A stretch of DNA of 56,334 nt from Chloroflexota bacterium (GCA_026710825.1 JAPOQH010000076.1:1-56334), one strand, 5' to 3'; numbered from the stretch's first letter, positions 10,533 to 19,890 are shown. The notes: generated by a model from the sequence alone, not told the origin. Numbers and translations: made by a program.

Positions 10533-11515
10533 TGCCGGAAATGACGCTAATCGAAGCGGTGCGCTCCGCCCTGCACGAAGAAATGGAGCGCGACCAGCGC
10601 GTGTTCGTCATGGGCGAAGACGTCGGCCAGCGTGGCGGCGTGTTCCTGGCGACCCAGGGATTCATCGAGGATTTCGGACCGGAGCGAGTTATGGACACCC
10701 CGCTCGCCGAAGCGTCCATCATGGGCATAGCCCTCGGAGCGGCTTTCCGTGGTATGCGGCCCATCCCCGAGGTGCAGTTTTCCGATTTCGTCTGGCCCAG
10801 CGTGAACCAGTTGATCGGCGAGGCGGCGCGCGTCCACTACGGTACCAACGGCGCGCTCAGAGTGCCTATGACCGTGCGCATACCCTATGGTGGTGGGATC
10901 CGAGGCGGTCTGTTCCACTCTCAAAACGTTGAATCGCTGTTCTTCCATACCCCGGGTTTGTTGGTGGTCACGCCTTCGACGCCCTACGAAGCCAAGGGAC
11001 TGCTGAAATCGGCAATACGGGATGACAATCCGGTAATCTTCCTGGAACACAAGAAGACCTACCGCCTCGTGCGCGGCGAGGTCCCCGACGAGGAATACAC
11101 TCTCCCCATCGGCCCGGCCGACATCAAGCGCGTGGGCTCTGATGTAACCGTCGTGAGCTACGGGCTGTCGATGCACTACTGCCTGGCGGCTGCGGCATCC
11201 GTCGCAGACGATGGCATCAGCGCTGAGGTGGTGGACCTCCGGACCCTCAAACCGCTGGACACCGAGACCATACTCCAGTCGGTTCAGAAGACCGGAAAGC
11301 TTCTGGTTGTCCACGAGGACAATATCAGCGGTGGCATCGGAGCAGAAATTGCGGCGTTGGCTGCGGACGAAGCTTTCGAGTACCTGGATGCGCCCATCGC
11401 GCGACTGTGCGGGCCCGACGTTCCGACGATGCCCTTCGCGCAGACGTTGGAAGACGCTTACATGCCCAGCCCGGAAGCCATCGCGTCGGAAATCCGGCGG
11501 CTGGCTGCGTACTAA
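10532..11515 (+). CDS. 2-oxoacid dehydrogenase E1 component, beta subunit
   Basis: A 327-residue transketolase-like subunit that pairs with E1 alpha to form the alpha2beta2 decarboxylase. It shows the family segments FVMGEDVGQRGGVF, DTPLAEASIMGIALGAA, IPEVQFSDFVWP, VRIPYGGGIRGG and the C-terminal VDLRTLKPLDTETI block. The ATG overlaps the TGA of the alpha gene (TGATG) and GGGAGGCG precedes it, so the two subunits are made in step. Length is standard for the family (about 325). Confidence 0.93.
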   Translation: MPEMTLIEAVRSALHEEMERDQRVFVMGEDVGQRGGVFLATQGFIEDFGPERVMDTPLAEASIMGIALGAAFRGMRPIPEVQFSDFVWPSVNQLIGEAARVHYGTNGALRVPMTVRIPYGGGIRGGLFHSQNVESLFFHTPGLLVVTPSTPYEAKGLLKSAIRDDNPVIFLEHKKTYRLVRGEVPDEEYTLPIGPADIKRVGSDVTVVSYGLSMHYCLAAAASVADDGISAEVVDLRTLKPLDTETILQSVQKTGKLLVVHEDNISGGIGAEIAALAADEAFEYLDAPIARLCGPDVPTMPFAQTLEDAYMPSPEAIASEIRRLAAY

Positions 11516-11532
11516 CCTGAGGAAATTGATCC

Positions 11533-12954
11533 GTGGCAGAGTTGATTGAGCTGCCCCACGTCGGCGAGAGCGTCGTTGAGGGCACCATCGGGAAGTGGCT
11601 GAAGCAGCCAGGAGACCGGGTCGAACGGTATGACCTGTTGGTGGAAGTGATAACCGACAAGGTGACCATGGAGATCCCGTCACCGGTGACTGGTGAACTG
11701 CTCCGGATCATCGCCCAGGAGGGCGAAACAGTTCCCATGGGCTCGCCCATCGCAGAGGTGGAAACCCAGGGCGGACAACCAACGGCCTCGGCGACACCCG
11801 CTGCAACTGCCCCAGCCCCCTCGGCCAACGTGTCGGCCATACCCGCTCCGTCGCCTGCTCGGCAACCCGCAACGCCGTCTTCGGTTCCGATGGCTTACTT
11901 GATCGACGCTCAGCCCGTCGGTCCCACCGGCGGTTCCGCGTTGGAAGCGCGCTCTGAAACTGAGGAACCCGCAGCGCCGCCGCCAACCCCCACGGCGGTA
12001 CGGGTCGAAACGATGGATCCCATCTCCGCCCCAGGACGCGCCAACGGCCAAAAGGGGCCCAATCGGCTGTCGCCCGCGGTGCGACGCCTGGCTCGAGAGC
12101 ATAGCATCGACGTGGACAGCATCGTTGGCACCGGGATGGGTGGCCGCGTAACCCGAAACGACGTGCTGGCTTTCCTGGACACGGGGGCAACGGTTCCGCC
12201 AACGCCTGCCGCACCGCCAGCAGCGCCCGTAGCGGCGCCTATCAGCAGGGACGGAGCCGACGAAGAGCGGGTCCCGTTGACCCCCATTCGCCGCATGATT
12301 GCCGACGCAATGGCGCGCTCCGTCCGCGAGATTCCGCACGCGTGGAGCATGGTCGAGGTGGACATCTCGAGCTTGGTGGCGCTGCGCAATCGAGAGCGGG
12401 ACGCATTCCGGCAGCGCGAGGGCATCAACCTGACCTACCTGCCCTTTGCTCTGAAAGCCGTCGCCGGCGCACTGAAGGATAACCCCACTTTGAACGCGTC
12501 CTGGGCCGAGGACTGCGTGGTGTTAAAGCGACGGATTAATCTGGGGATCGCCGTGGCAGCCCCATCGGGTTTGGTCGTGCCCGTGATCCACGACGCCGAC
12601 CGCCTGAGCATCGCGGGATTGGCCCACGCCGTGGACGATTTGTCCAACCGTGCGCGCGCCGGCAGCCTGCGTCTGGAAGACGTCCAGAACGGCACGTTCA
12701 CGGTGAATAACACGGGCGCGTTGGGCAGTGTCCTGGGCGGACCCATCATCAATCACCCCCAGGCTGCCATCATGACCACGGAAGCGGCCGGGCAGCGTCC
12801 CGTAGTCATCAACGATGCCATTGCAATCCGGTGGATGATGAACCTTTGCATGTCTTTCGACCACCGGATCAACGACGGAGCGGAGGCGGGGGCTTTCCTG
12901 CAATCGGTGAAGAGTCGCCTGGAAGCGTTCGATGGCGACACTCCCATCTATTAG
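11533..12954 (+). CDS. 2-oxoacid dehydrogenase E2 component (dihydrolipoamide acyltransferase)
   Basis: The core acyltransferase of the complex (473 residues). Domains in order: one lipoyl domain (residues 2-78) with the swinging-arm Lys43 in TDKVTME; a long Ala/Pro-rich linker; a peripheral-subunit-binding domain (about 173-212, SPAVRRLAREH...GGRVTRNDV); a second linker; and the catalytic domain ending with SFDHRINDG, where His444 and Asp448 are catalytic. The GTG start at 11533 has GAGGAA upstream. The last 23 bases overlap lipB. The single lipoyl domain is the usual number outside gamma-proteobacteria. Confidence 0.94.
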   Translation: MAELIELPHVGESVVEGTIGKWLKQPGDRVERYDLLVEVITDKVTMEIPSPVTGELLRIIAQEGETVPMGSPIAEVETQGGQPTASATPAATAPAPSANVSAIPAPSPARQPATPSSVPMAYLIDAQPVGPTGGSALEARSETEEPAAPPPTPTAVRVETMDPISAPGRANGQKGPNRLSPAVRRLAREHSIDVDSIVGTGMGGRVTRNDVLAFLDTGATVPPTPAAPPAAPVAAPISRDGADEERVPLTPIRRMIADAMARSVREIPHAWSMVEVDISSLVALRNRERDAFRQREGINLTYLPFALKAVAGALKDNPTLNASWAEDCVVLKRRINLGIAVAAPSGLVVPVIHDADRLSIAGLAHAVDDLSNRARAGSLRLEDVQNGTFTVNNTGALGSVLGGPIINHPQAAIMTTEAAGQRPVVINDAIAIRWMMNLCMSFDHRINDGAEAGAFLQSVKSRLEAFDGDTPIY

Positions 12955-13639
12955 CGATCGTACTGCGCTCGACCCCCGCGCCTGCCGGATCATCAGGGCT
13001 GGATTGGTTCCGTACCGCGAGGCGTGGGAGCGCCAGGTTGAGATTGCCCAGCGCGTGCGGTACGGTTCGTCTCCGGAAACCCTCCTGTTGCTGGAGCACC
13101 CCCACACCTACACCAGGGGCAGGTTGGCGCCCGACAGCGACCTGCTGGAGCGCCCGCAATCGCTTGTCGCCCGAGGCATAGATGTGGTGGAAACGGACCG
13201 TGGCGGGTTGATCACATATCACGGCCCCGGCCAGTTGGTGGCTTATCCCATCGTCCGACTGAAGGGCCGCGGCGGCCCGCACTGGTACGTCCGGACGCTG
13301 GAGCAGGTGATAATCCATAGCCTGGCGCATTTTGGATTGGTGGCGGCAACGGTTGACGGCCTGACCGGAGTTTGGACCGAGGACGGGCGGCGCAAGGTTG
13401 CCGCCATAGGTGTGAAAATCTCCGGCGGTGTGGCGTACCACGGTTTTGCCATCAACGTCGACCCCGATCTGCGGATGTTCGACAATATCGTGCCGTGTGG
13501 CATCGCGGATCGAGCGGTCACGTCGCTTGCCGCAGAGTTGGACCACCTGCCGTCAATGAACGCCGTGGCCAACATCGTCGGAACGCGTTTCTGCCAGGAT
13601 TTTGGACTCCTGCCGCGGTGGTATCCGGATGAGGTATGA
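12932..13639 (+). CDS. lipB: Octanoyltransferase LipB
   Basis: Transfers octanoate from acyl carrier protein to lipoyl domains, the first step of endogenous lipoylation. The 235-residue sequence has the signature RGGLITYHGPGQLVAYPI, catalytic Lys145 in KVAAIGVKIS and the nucleophile Cys179 in NIVPCGI. It overlaps the E2 gene by 23 bases and directly serves it, because the E2 lipoyl Lys is its substrate. The lipoyl synthase lipA is not in the window. The following GMC oxidoreductase start overlaps the lipB stop by 11 bases. Confidence 0.95.
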   Translation: MATLPSISDRTALDPRACRIIRAGLVPYREAWERQVEIAQRVRYGSSPETLLLLEHPHTYTRGRLAPDSDLLERPQSLVARGIDVVETDRGGLITYHGPGQLVAYPIVRLKGRGGPHWYVRTLEQVIIHSLAHFGLVAATVDGLTGVWTEDGRRKVAAIGVKISGGVAYHGFAINVDPDLRMFDNIVPCGIADRAVTSLAAELDHLPSMNAVANIVGTRFCQDFGLLPRWYPDEV

Positions 13640-15176
13640 CGTTGTCATCGTCGGAGGCGGATCGGCTGGCTGTGCGCTTGCGACGCGCCTGTCGGAGGAT
13701 CCCCGCAGGTCGGTCCTCTTGTTGGAGGCCGGCCCCGATTTCACCGATTTCGAGCATTGGCCGGCGGAACTCAGGGACGGAACCAGCCAGCAGGCATCTA
13801 CCCCCGGCGGCCCATACAATTGGTCATACCAGGCGACCGGCACGGCGGAACAGGAAAGGCCCATGGAGATTGCCCGGGGCCGTGCCATCGGCGGCTCTGG
13901 GGCTGTGAACGGGCAGGGTTTCCTGCGTGGTCTACCGGAGGACTACGACGGATGGGCGGCCGCCGGCAACGCCGCATGGTCCTATGAAAATGTGCTCCCA
14001 TCTTTCCGACGCCTCGAATCCGACGCCGATGTGCACGACGACTTTCACGGCGGCGACGGCCCGATACCGGTGCTGCGCGCCTCCCGCGAAACCTGGCATC
14101 CATTCCAGCAGGCCTTCGTGGACACTTGCGTTGCCATGGGTTATCCCGCCGACGCAGACATGAACCACCCTGAGTCCGGCGGAGTTGGCGCAGCGCCCAT
14201 GAACAACCCCGCCGGCATCCGCATGAGTTGTGCCCTGGCACACCTGTCTACCGCGCGCCATCGGTTGAACCTGACGGTGCGCGGCAATGTAACCGCTCTG
14301 CGCGTGCTGTTCGATGGCAATACTGCGGTCGGCGTGGAGGCTGAGAGCGGTGGCGAGACGTTCCAGGTTCGCGGGAGCGAAATAGTCATTAGCTGCAGTG
14401 GCATCGCGTCTCCCCAGTTGCTGATGCTCTCCGGTGTCGGGCCGGCTGACCACTTGCGGGATCTGGGCATCCCCGTCATCTGCGACCTGCCCGGCGTCGG
14501 ACAGAACCTGCGCGACCACCCCTTGGTCTACGTGGACTCTGCATTGAACGCGGACTATGCCGACGTCGATTTCAACGGCTCCCGGATCCAGACGATGTTG
14601 CGCTACACGACCGCCGGCTCGCCATCGCGAAACGATATGCAGTTGTACGTGAACAACGTCGCGTCAGGTCCGAGTCCCCTCGGCAGTGGACCCGGCACGG
14701 ATCGGGCCATGCTGAGGATGACCTGCATCCTGCAACAGGCGGAAAGCGCCGGCGAATTGCGCCTCGTTTCTGCCCACCCGCACGATAAACCGCACATAGA
14801 TTACTGCTACCTGAGGAGCGAGCGAGACCGACAACGGTTGAGAGAGGCCGTGCGGCTGTGTCGCGAAATACTGTCTCGGCCCGCGTTTTCTGACATCGCC
14901 GGTTCGGCGGTTTCGCCCACCGAAAGCGAATTGGCGGATGATGGCGCGTTGGACGCCTGGCTGCTGCGCAACGTATTCACCACGTTCCACACGTCCGGCT
15001 CGTGCAAGATGGGTCCGTCGACCGATCCTACAGCGGTGGTCGATCAATACTGCCGGGTGCACGGCGTCAACAACCTGCGGGTGGTCGACATTTCGATCTG
15101 CCCGGACGTGGTCAGAGCTAACACCAATGCCACGGCGGTAATGATCGGCGAACGCGCCGCTGAGTTCTTTGCGTAA
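13629..15176 (+). CDS. GMC-family FAD oxidoreductase (choline dehydrogenase-like)
   Basis: A 515-residue glucose-methanol-choline type flavoprotein that oxidises an alcohol. Features: N-terminal Rossmann motif VGGGSAGCALATRLSED, the GMC signature region ARGRAIGGSGAVNGQ, and a C-terminal catalytic stretch with His in TFHTSGSCKMG and Asn in ANTNATAVMIGE. ATG 13629 is chosen because it is the immediate start of the FAD-binding strand and overlaps the lipB end, suggesting translational coupling. The substrate is unknown. Its position at the end of the dehydrogenase operon may be incidental. A REP-like repeat follows the stop. Confidence 0.9.
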   Translation: MRYDVVIVGGGSAGCALATRLSEDPRRSVLLLEAGPDFTDFEHWPAELRDGTSQQASTPGGPYNWSYQATGTAEQERPMEIARGRAIGGSGAVNGQGFLRGLPEDYDGWAAAGNAAWSYENVLPSFRRLESDADVHDDFHGGDGPIPVLRASRETWHPFQQAFVDTCVAMGYPADADMNHPESGGVGAAPMNNPAGIRMSCALAHLSTARHRLNLTVRGNVTALRVLFDGNTAVGVEAESGGETFQVRGSEIVISCSGIASPQLLMLSGVGPADHLRDLGIPVICDLPGVGQNLRDHPLVYVDSALNADYADVDFNGSRIQTMLRYTTAGSPSRNDMQLYVNNVASGPSPLGSGPGTDRAMLRMTCILQQAESAGELRLVSAHPHDKPHIDYCYLRSERDRQRLREAVRLCREILSRPAFSDIAGSAVSPTESELADDGALDAWLLRNVFTTFHTSGSCKMGPSTDPTAVVDQYCRVHGVNNLRVVDISICPDVVRANTNATAVMIGERAAEFFA

Positions 15177-15205
15177 ACCGCCCCGCTCATCCTGAAACCA
15201 CACTG

Positions 15206-15236
15206 GCTCATCCTGAGCTTGTCGAAGGATGCTCCC
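15206..15236. repeat. REP-like dispersed repeat, copy 1
   Basis: The imperfect palindrome CATCCTGAG...CGAAGGATG lies between the GMC gene and the aminotransferase gene. A near-identical copy occurs at 56071-56103. It resembles the TCATCCTGAGCCTGTCGAAG element seen dispersed in many GC-rich genomes. A partial copy (GCTCATCCTGAA) precedes it at 15185. Confidence 0.6.
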
Positions 15237-15249
15237 GCAACGCCCACGC

Positions 15250-15255
15250 TATAAT
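15250..15255 (+). promoter_or_regulatory. Putative -10 box of the aminotransferase gene
   Basis: TATAAT lies 42 bases before the ATG at 15298. The -35 position falls inside the REP-like repeat and is not consensus-like. Confidence 0.45.
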
Positions 15256-15297
15256 TGCGCGTCAAACTCACGCCCACACCGCCCCGGAGATTGTCCG

Positions 15298-16482
15298 ATG
15301 CCGATATCCGAATACGTCAGCCGCTCAATGGAAGAAGGCGGATGGATCCGCCGCATGTTTGAGGTGGGCATCGCCCTCAAGGCCCAGTACGGTGAGGAGA
15401 ACGTATTCGACCTTTCGCTGGGCAACCCCATCATGGAGCCGCCTGACGAGTTCCACGCCGAGCTGCTCCGTATCGCCAGCGCGCCAACCCCCGGAATGCA
15501 CCGCTACATGCCCAACGCGGGCTACCCCGAAACCCGGCAGGCTGTGGCCGACACCCTTTCCGGCGAAACTGGTCTGTCCTTTGGAGTCGGCGACATCATC
15601 ATGACGTGCGGCGCCGCGGGCGCGGCCAACGTCTTCCTCCGGGCGATCCTGAACCCTGGGGACGAAGTGGTCATCCTGTCGCCGTTTTTCGGCGAATACA
15701 CCTACTACATCCAGAACCATCAGGGTGTGCCGATCATCGTGCCGACCGACGCCGAGTTCGGGCTGGACCTGGACGCGATTGACGCCGCCATTACCTCCCG
15801 GACTCGCGCGGTGATGCTCAACTCGCCCAACAACCCGTCAGGCGTGGTCTATCCAGACGAGGATGTGGCCATGCTGGCTGACGTTCTGCGCAAGGCCGAG
15901 CAGCGGTTCGGCTCGGAGATCTTCATAATCAGCGACGAGCCGTACCGGCGCATCATCTATGACGGGCTGGTCTATCCGCAGGTCTTTCCGCATTACGAGC
16001 GGACCATCGTGGTCAACTCCCACGCCAAGGACCTTGGTCTGCCGGGCGAGCGGATTGGCCACATCGCGGTGCACCCCGACTATGCCGGCAAGGCGGAGTT
16101 GATGGACGGCCTGGTTTTCTGCAACCGGGTGCTGGGATTCGTGAACGCGCCGGCTCTGATGCAGCACGTGGTCAGGGCCGTCCAGGATGCCTCGGTGGAC
16201 GTGGGCGAATATCAGCGCAAGCGCGATTTTCTATACGATAGCCTTACCGGTATGGGTTACTCAGTCGTCAAGCCGCAGGGGGCGTTCTACCTGTTCCCTC
16301 GCTCGCCACTGGAAGATGACGAAGCGTTCGTAGCAGCCCTGCAGGAATACAACGTGCTGGTGGTGCCGGGCAAGGGTTTCGGAACGCCCGGACACTTCCG
16401 CATTTCATACTGCCTGGACGACCGGGTCCTGGAGGGTTCTATGGACGGGTTCGCTCGCGCCGCGGAGCAGTACATCCGCTAA
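15298..16482 (+). CDS. PLP-dependent aminotransferase, class I/II
   Basis: A 394-residue fold-type I aminotransferase, aspartate-aminotransferase-like. It shows the cofactor-binding NSPNNPSGVVY, the ISDEPYRRIIYDG stretch (Asp and Tyr contacts to PLP), the Schiff-base Lys in NSHAKDLGLPGERIG, and the C-terminal Arg in GHFRISYC that binds the substrate carboxylate. GGAGA lies about 8 bases before ATG 15298. The gene is monocistronic with its own TATAAT box and converges on the MaoC-like gene. The amino donor and acceptor are not predictable. Confidence 0.9.
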   Translation: MPISEYVSRSMEEGGWIRRMFEVGIALKAQYGEENVFDLSLGNPIMEPPDEFHAELLRIASAPTPGMHRYMPNAGYPETRQAVADTLSGETGLSFGVGDIIMTCGAAGAANVFLRAILNPGDEVVILSPFFGEYTYYIQNHQGVPIIVPTDAEFGLDLDAIDAAITSRTRAVMLNSPNNPSGVVYPDEDVAMLADVLRKAEQRFGSEIFIISDEPYRRIIYDGLVYPQVFPHYERTIVVNSHAKDLGLPGERIGHIAVHPDYAGKAELMDGLVFCNRVLGFVNAPALMQHVVRAVQDASVDVGEYQRKRDFLYDSLTGMGYSVVKPQGAFYLFPRSPLEDDEAFVAALQEYNVLVVPGKGFGTPGHFRISYCLDDRVLEGSMDGFARAAEQYIR

Positions 16483-16518
16483 CCCTACGTCCGTCCCACC
16501 GAACCGCGGCGGGATCGA

Positions 16519-17652
16519 CTAGGGCCAGTTGCTGTTGGCCTCGCGAGACGGCAGCCGAACTGTAGCGTTGCCCCGGGTCGTTACCTGTTGTCTCTGGTTC
16601 TCTCCCCAGATGTCCATATCCACCAGGTACTCGCCATCCTCGACGCGCTTGCCGGTAATTTTGCCCTTGCACCAGGTGGTGTCGCCGACGACATTGAATC
16701 GACGGAGCTCCACGTGCATAGCCTTGAGGAAACCGTCGTCGCCCATCCAGTTGGTGAGCAGGTGTCCCATCCAGCAGCACCGTTGGCATCCGTAGTCGTA
16801 CGCTCCGGGCAGGCCCGCTGACTCCGCAGCCTCCTGGATGTCGTGGACTCGGATGATCGCCTCCTGTGCGCCGGTGTTCGGGTCGGTGAAACCCCACGAA
16901 GGGTGCCGCAGCATCTCCTGCAGTTGAATCCCGTGGCTGATGCCTCCGATGCAGCCGGCGACAAAGGCGGTGATATCGCCGTGGCTGAGCGGTCCCTTGA
17001 CCACTGGGGTCAATTCATCGCCTATGCTCACGTCCTCGAACCAGCGGGGGTTGCTGCCGCGAATCTCCTCGTTGAGCACGGCCTGGTGAATAGTTTCCAG
17101 CTCTTCCCGTGAATACTGATAGGGTTCAAAGGTGTATTTCTGGCGTTCGCGAGCCGCGCTCCGTTCGGCCCGGATCTGCCACCCTTTGGTCTTGGCGATT
17201 GCCTCGCCTCGCTGGTTGTAGTAGTGCGTGACGCTGGATTGGATGACGATACGTCCGGCGAATTCGCTCTCCTTCTCCTCAAGCCCGGTGAACTGTTCCT
17301 GGACGCTGATCTGATCGTCCAGATAGACGGGCCGGTACCATTCCCAGTCGTTGCCCGCGTGAAATCCATGCACGCCGGGCAAGCCGCCGGTGCGGCCGGA
17401 ACACCAGTAGACGCTGTACAGGAAGCACGGCGGCGCGATGATGGTGCCGAACTTGGAGGTCTGCGCGTATGACCGGTCCCAGTAGAGCGGGTTGGTGTCG
17501 CCGATGCCCTGGCAGAAATGGCGAATGGCGCTGCGGGATGCCTCCTCGTTGAACAGGCCGACTCCATATTGCCGTGGCCTGTTGAAACTGCCCACCCGGC
17601 TCCGTAGCCGTTCGAGTCCCTCTTCAGTGATCCTGCCAGATTCCAGCACCAT
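16519..17652 (-). CDS. MaoC-like double hot-dog acyl dehydratase family protein
   Basis: A 377-residue protein with two hot-dog halves, like the FAS1-type/MaoC dehydratase family that hydrates or dehydrates enoyl/hydroxyacyl-CoA. The N-terminal half has the DTNPLYWDRSYAQTSKFGTIIAPPCF segment region (conserved D-N-P and late Pro), and the C-terminal half begins near the SNPRWFEDVSIGDEL motif. ATG 17652 follows AGGAAC with good spacing; ATG 17673 upstream has no usable ribosome site. It is the third gene of a minus-strand run crotonase -> sat -> this gene (53-base gap), so it probably acts on a CoA thioester with the crotonase. Confidence 0.8.
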   Translation of the reverse strand: MVLESGRITEEGLERLRSRVGSFNRPRQYGVGLFNEEASRSAIRHFCQGIGDTNPLYWDRSYAQTSKFGTIIAPPCFLYSVYWCSGRTGGLPGVHGFHAGNDWEWYRPVYLDDQISVQEQFTGLEEKESEFAGRIVIQSSVTHYYNQRGEAIAKTKGWQIRAERSAARERQKYTFEPYQYSREELETIHQAVLNEEIRGSNPRWFEDVSIGDELTPVVKGPLSHGDITAFVAGCIGGISHGIQLQEMLRHPSWGFTDPNTGAQEAIIRVHDIQEAAESAGLPGAYDYGCQRCCWMGHLLTNWMGDDGFLKAMHVELRRFNVVGDTTWCKGKITGKRVEDGEYLVDMDIWGENQRQQVTTRGNATVRLPSREANSNWP

Positions 17653-17705
17653 AGCGTGGTTCCTCCCAATCATTTCCTGGCAGCAGATTATAGCCTACCT
17701 TCAGG

Positions 17706-18947
17706 TCAGACCGGAGCCGGCGGAATCGTGAGGACAGGCGTGCGTTCGCTCAGATATTGCTCGGTCACGAATGGGGAGCCAAAGCCGTACTCGTCGGCGC
17801 ACTGGCGCACCAGGGCCAACGTTTCGGCCCGCAGTGTCTGGGGCGCGGGTTCCGCCCCGCCGTCGATGATGCTGCGTATCAGCCGGCCGGCGAGATCCTG
17901 TTTGGTGTCAGGGTGTCCACAGATCCCCTCGTAGGCCACGCCTCCGCACGTCGGGCAATACCACCATTCCAACGTCAGAACCGAGCGAATCCCGAGATCG
18001 GGCAGGTCGTCGAAAATTTCGTGGGCGGCGTAGCGACCGTAGTAGTCTCCGACCCCGGCATGGTCGCGGCCAAACATGTGGTGGGTGCAGCCCAGGTTCT
18101 TGCGCACGAGGGCGTGGAACACGGCTTCCCTCGGGCCAGCGTACCTCATGTCCCATAACAACGCGGTGGTCCGGTGTATCCCATCGCGGAAGAAACCATG
18201 AGTCCGCAGGTTTTCATGGGTCAGGACGATGGCCTCGTCGATGTAGTCTCCAACCTTCTTTTCGCCGATGACCGCGCTGACCAGGACGCCGTCGGCCTGC
18301 GCCTCCATGAACGCGCCCTTCATCAGGTATTCGTGCCCCGAGTGCGGGACATTGCGAGTCTGGTGGGCCACCGCCCGCTGCCATCCCAACTCGTCGAGCT
18401 CAGAACGAAGCTGGGCCGGTGTCCGCCAGTAACGGTCGAATGGCGGGCTGATGACCGGTTCACAAACCAGCGTAATATCGCCGGCGACGAAACGGTTGGC
18501 ATAGTTCAGAGTGCGCTGCACCCCCGGGTGGTCCGGGTCGGTTGTCCCGTACACTTTCCCCGCGAGGTCGCTTAGATCGGCAGCGAATATCTCGGTGACA
18601 TCGAGGGTAGCCAACGGGTTGCCCTGGTGGGTGAGTAGGATAGAATCGCCGGCAGCAACGCCCGCCTGCGTCAACTCTGCGTCAGGGACGTCGAGTACGA
18701 TGGGTATCGGCCACACGTAGCCGCTGGCAAGGCGCATGTTGTCGGCTACAGACGCCACGTCAGCGCTGCCCATGAATCCGGTCAACGGCGAGAAAAACCC
18801 ATAGGCGAGGTTGACGCACTCGTGGGCGATCTGCTCGCGAACCTCGATTGTTGGCCAACCTGCGACATCGCCGGCGGAACGCAAAGGTTGTACGCGCTGG
18901 ACCAGCGTCCCTCCGTGGGGTGAAAGGCCGTTGTCGACGGAGGTCAT
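17706..18947 (-). CDS. sat: Sulfate adenylyltransferase (ATP sulfurylase)
   Basis: A 413-residue homo-oligomeric ATP sulfurylase that interconverts ATP + sulfate and APS + pyrophosphate, used either in sulfate assimilation or in reverse for sulfite/sulfur oxidation. The active-site motif HQTRNVPHSGHE (usually QTRNPxHxGHE), the MRYAGPREAVFHALVRKN block and GRDHAGVG are clear. A C-terminal CPTC...C-G-H zinc-like motif is present, as in the prokaryotic Sat type. There is no fused APS kinase domain. The ribosome site before ATG 18947 is weak. No APS kinase or APS reductase gene is adjacent; instead it lies between a crotonase and a MaoC-like gene, so the direction of its reaction cannot be inferred. 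Confidence 0.93.
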   Translation of the reverse strand: MTSVDNGLSPHGGTLVQRVQPLRSAGDVAGWPTIEVREQIAHECVNLAYGFFSPLTGFMGSADVASVADNMRLASGYVWPIPIVLDVPDAELTQAGVAAGDSILLTHQGNPLATLDVTEIFAADLSDLAGKVYGTTDPDHPGVQRTLNYANRFVAGDITLVCEPVISPPFDRYWRTPAQLRSELDELGWQRAVAHQTRNVPHSGHEYLMKGAFMEAQADGVLVSAVIGEKKVGDYIDEAIVLTHENLRTHGFFRDGIHRTTALLWDMRYAGPREAVFHALVRKNLGCTHHMFGRDHAGVGDYYGRYAAHEIFDDLPDLGIRSVLTLEWWYCPTCGGVAYEGICGHPDTKQDLAGRLIRSIIDGGAEPAPQTLRAETLALVRQCADEYGFGSPFVTEQYLSERTPVLTIPPAPV

Positions 18948-18987
18948 TTGCTGCTATCGCCCCTGAGTTGTGGGTAGGCGCCGCCGT

Positions 18988-19812
18988 TTAGTGGTCTTGG
19001 TATTGTGCGTCCCGCTTTTCCCGGAATGCCGCTACACCTTCGATGTGATCACGCGACGTGAGGGTGATGGTCTCACCGGCGGCTGCCATTTTCATCGCGG
19101 GTTCCCGGTCGAATTCCAGCCCCTTGTACAGCATGAGCTTGGACAGGCGAATAGCTATGGGCGGGCCGGCGGCGATGCGTTCGGCCATTGCCATCGTCGT
19201 AGCTTCCAATTCGTCCTCTGGGACCAGGCGGTTCAGAAACCCGAGGCGATATGCCTCTTCCGCTTCCAGGAAATCGCCGGTGAACAGCATTTCAGCAGCA
19301 CGCCCCAGGCTGCCCAGCGTGCGGGGATACAGCCAGGTGCCGCCGAACCCGGGGAAGAGCCCGATGCGCACGTAGGCCGACATAAAGCGCGAACGCGGTG
19401 TGCCAATTCGGATGTCGCATGCGCAGGCAAGATCAAGGCCAGCCCCGGTTGCGACGCCGTTGACCATGGCTATAACCGGTTTTTCGCATCGCTGGACGCC
19501 CAGGATCATCTCCTGCGCCAACCGGAAGCTGCGGCGAACTTCGTCCGCATTGCCCGAAGTCCAACCCTCGCCGGAACCGTCGTCCGACCCGCCGAGGTTG
19601 TTCAGGTCCCCGCCTGCACAAAAGGCCCGGCCTGCTCCAGTGATCACCACCACCCTAACGTTGGGGTCGGAATCCGCCTTTGCTACCGCGTCGGCGATTT
19701 CGATCTGCATCTGGTCGTTCAGCGCGTTGAGGCGGTCCGGACGGTTCAGGGTGACTCGAGCGACTCCGGCATCGGAGTCGCAATCGTAGAGGACGAATTC
19801 GTAATCGGTCAT
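18988..19812 (-). CDS. Enoyl-CoA hydratase/isomerase (crotonase) family protein
   Basis: A 274-residue crotonase-fold enzyme acting on an acyl-CoA. The two oxyanion-hole segments are AFCAGGDLNNLGG and NGVATGAGLDLACACDIRIG. The downstream loop GLFPGFGGTW replaces the more usual GLxPxxGGTQ. Two acidic catalytic residues of classical hydratases are not both obvious, so hydratase versus isomerase or hydrolase is undecided. ATG 19812 has AGGAA 8 bases upstream. A TATAAT box at 19852-19847 gives a short leader. It heads the run crotonase -> sat -> MaoC-like. Confidence 0.88.
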   Translation of the reverse strand: MTDYEFVLYDCDSDAGVARVTLNRPDRLNALNDQMQIEIADAVAKADSDPNVRVVVITGAGRAFCAGGDLNNLGGSDDGSGEGWTSGNADEVRRSFRLAQEMILGVQRCEKPVIAMVNGVATGAGLDLACACDIRIGTPRSRFMSAYVRIGLFPGFGGTWLYPRTLGSLGRAAEMLFTGDFLEAEEAYRLGFLNRLVPEDELEATTMAMAERIAAGPPIAIRLSKLMLYKGLEFDREPAMKMAAAGETITLTSRDHIEGVAAFREKRDAQYQDH

Positions 19813-19846
19813 TGACAGTATTCCTGCAAACGGGATGCGGCAGAAA

Positions 19847-19852
19847 ATTATA
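19847..19852 (-). promoter_or_regulatory. Putative -10 box of the crotonase-sat-MaoC run
   Basis: TATAAT on the minus strand 34 bases before the crotonase ATG. It is divergent from the TATAAT at 19891 on the plus strand. Confidence 0.45.
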
Positions 19853-19890
19853 GCACGCAATGGGCAGTCATCACGGTGTGGTGATTAGGC

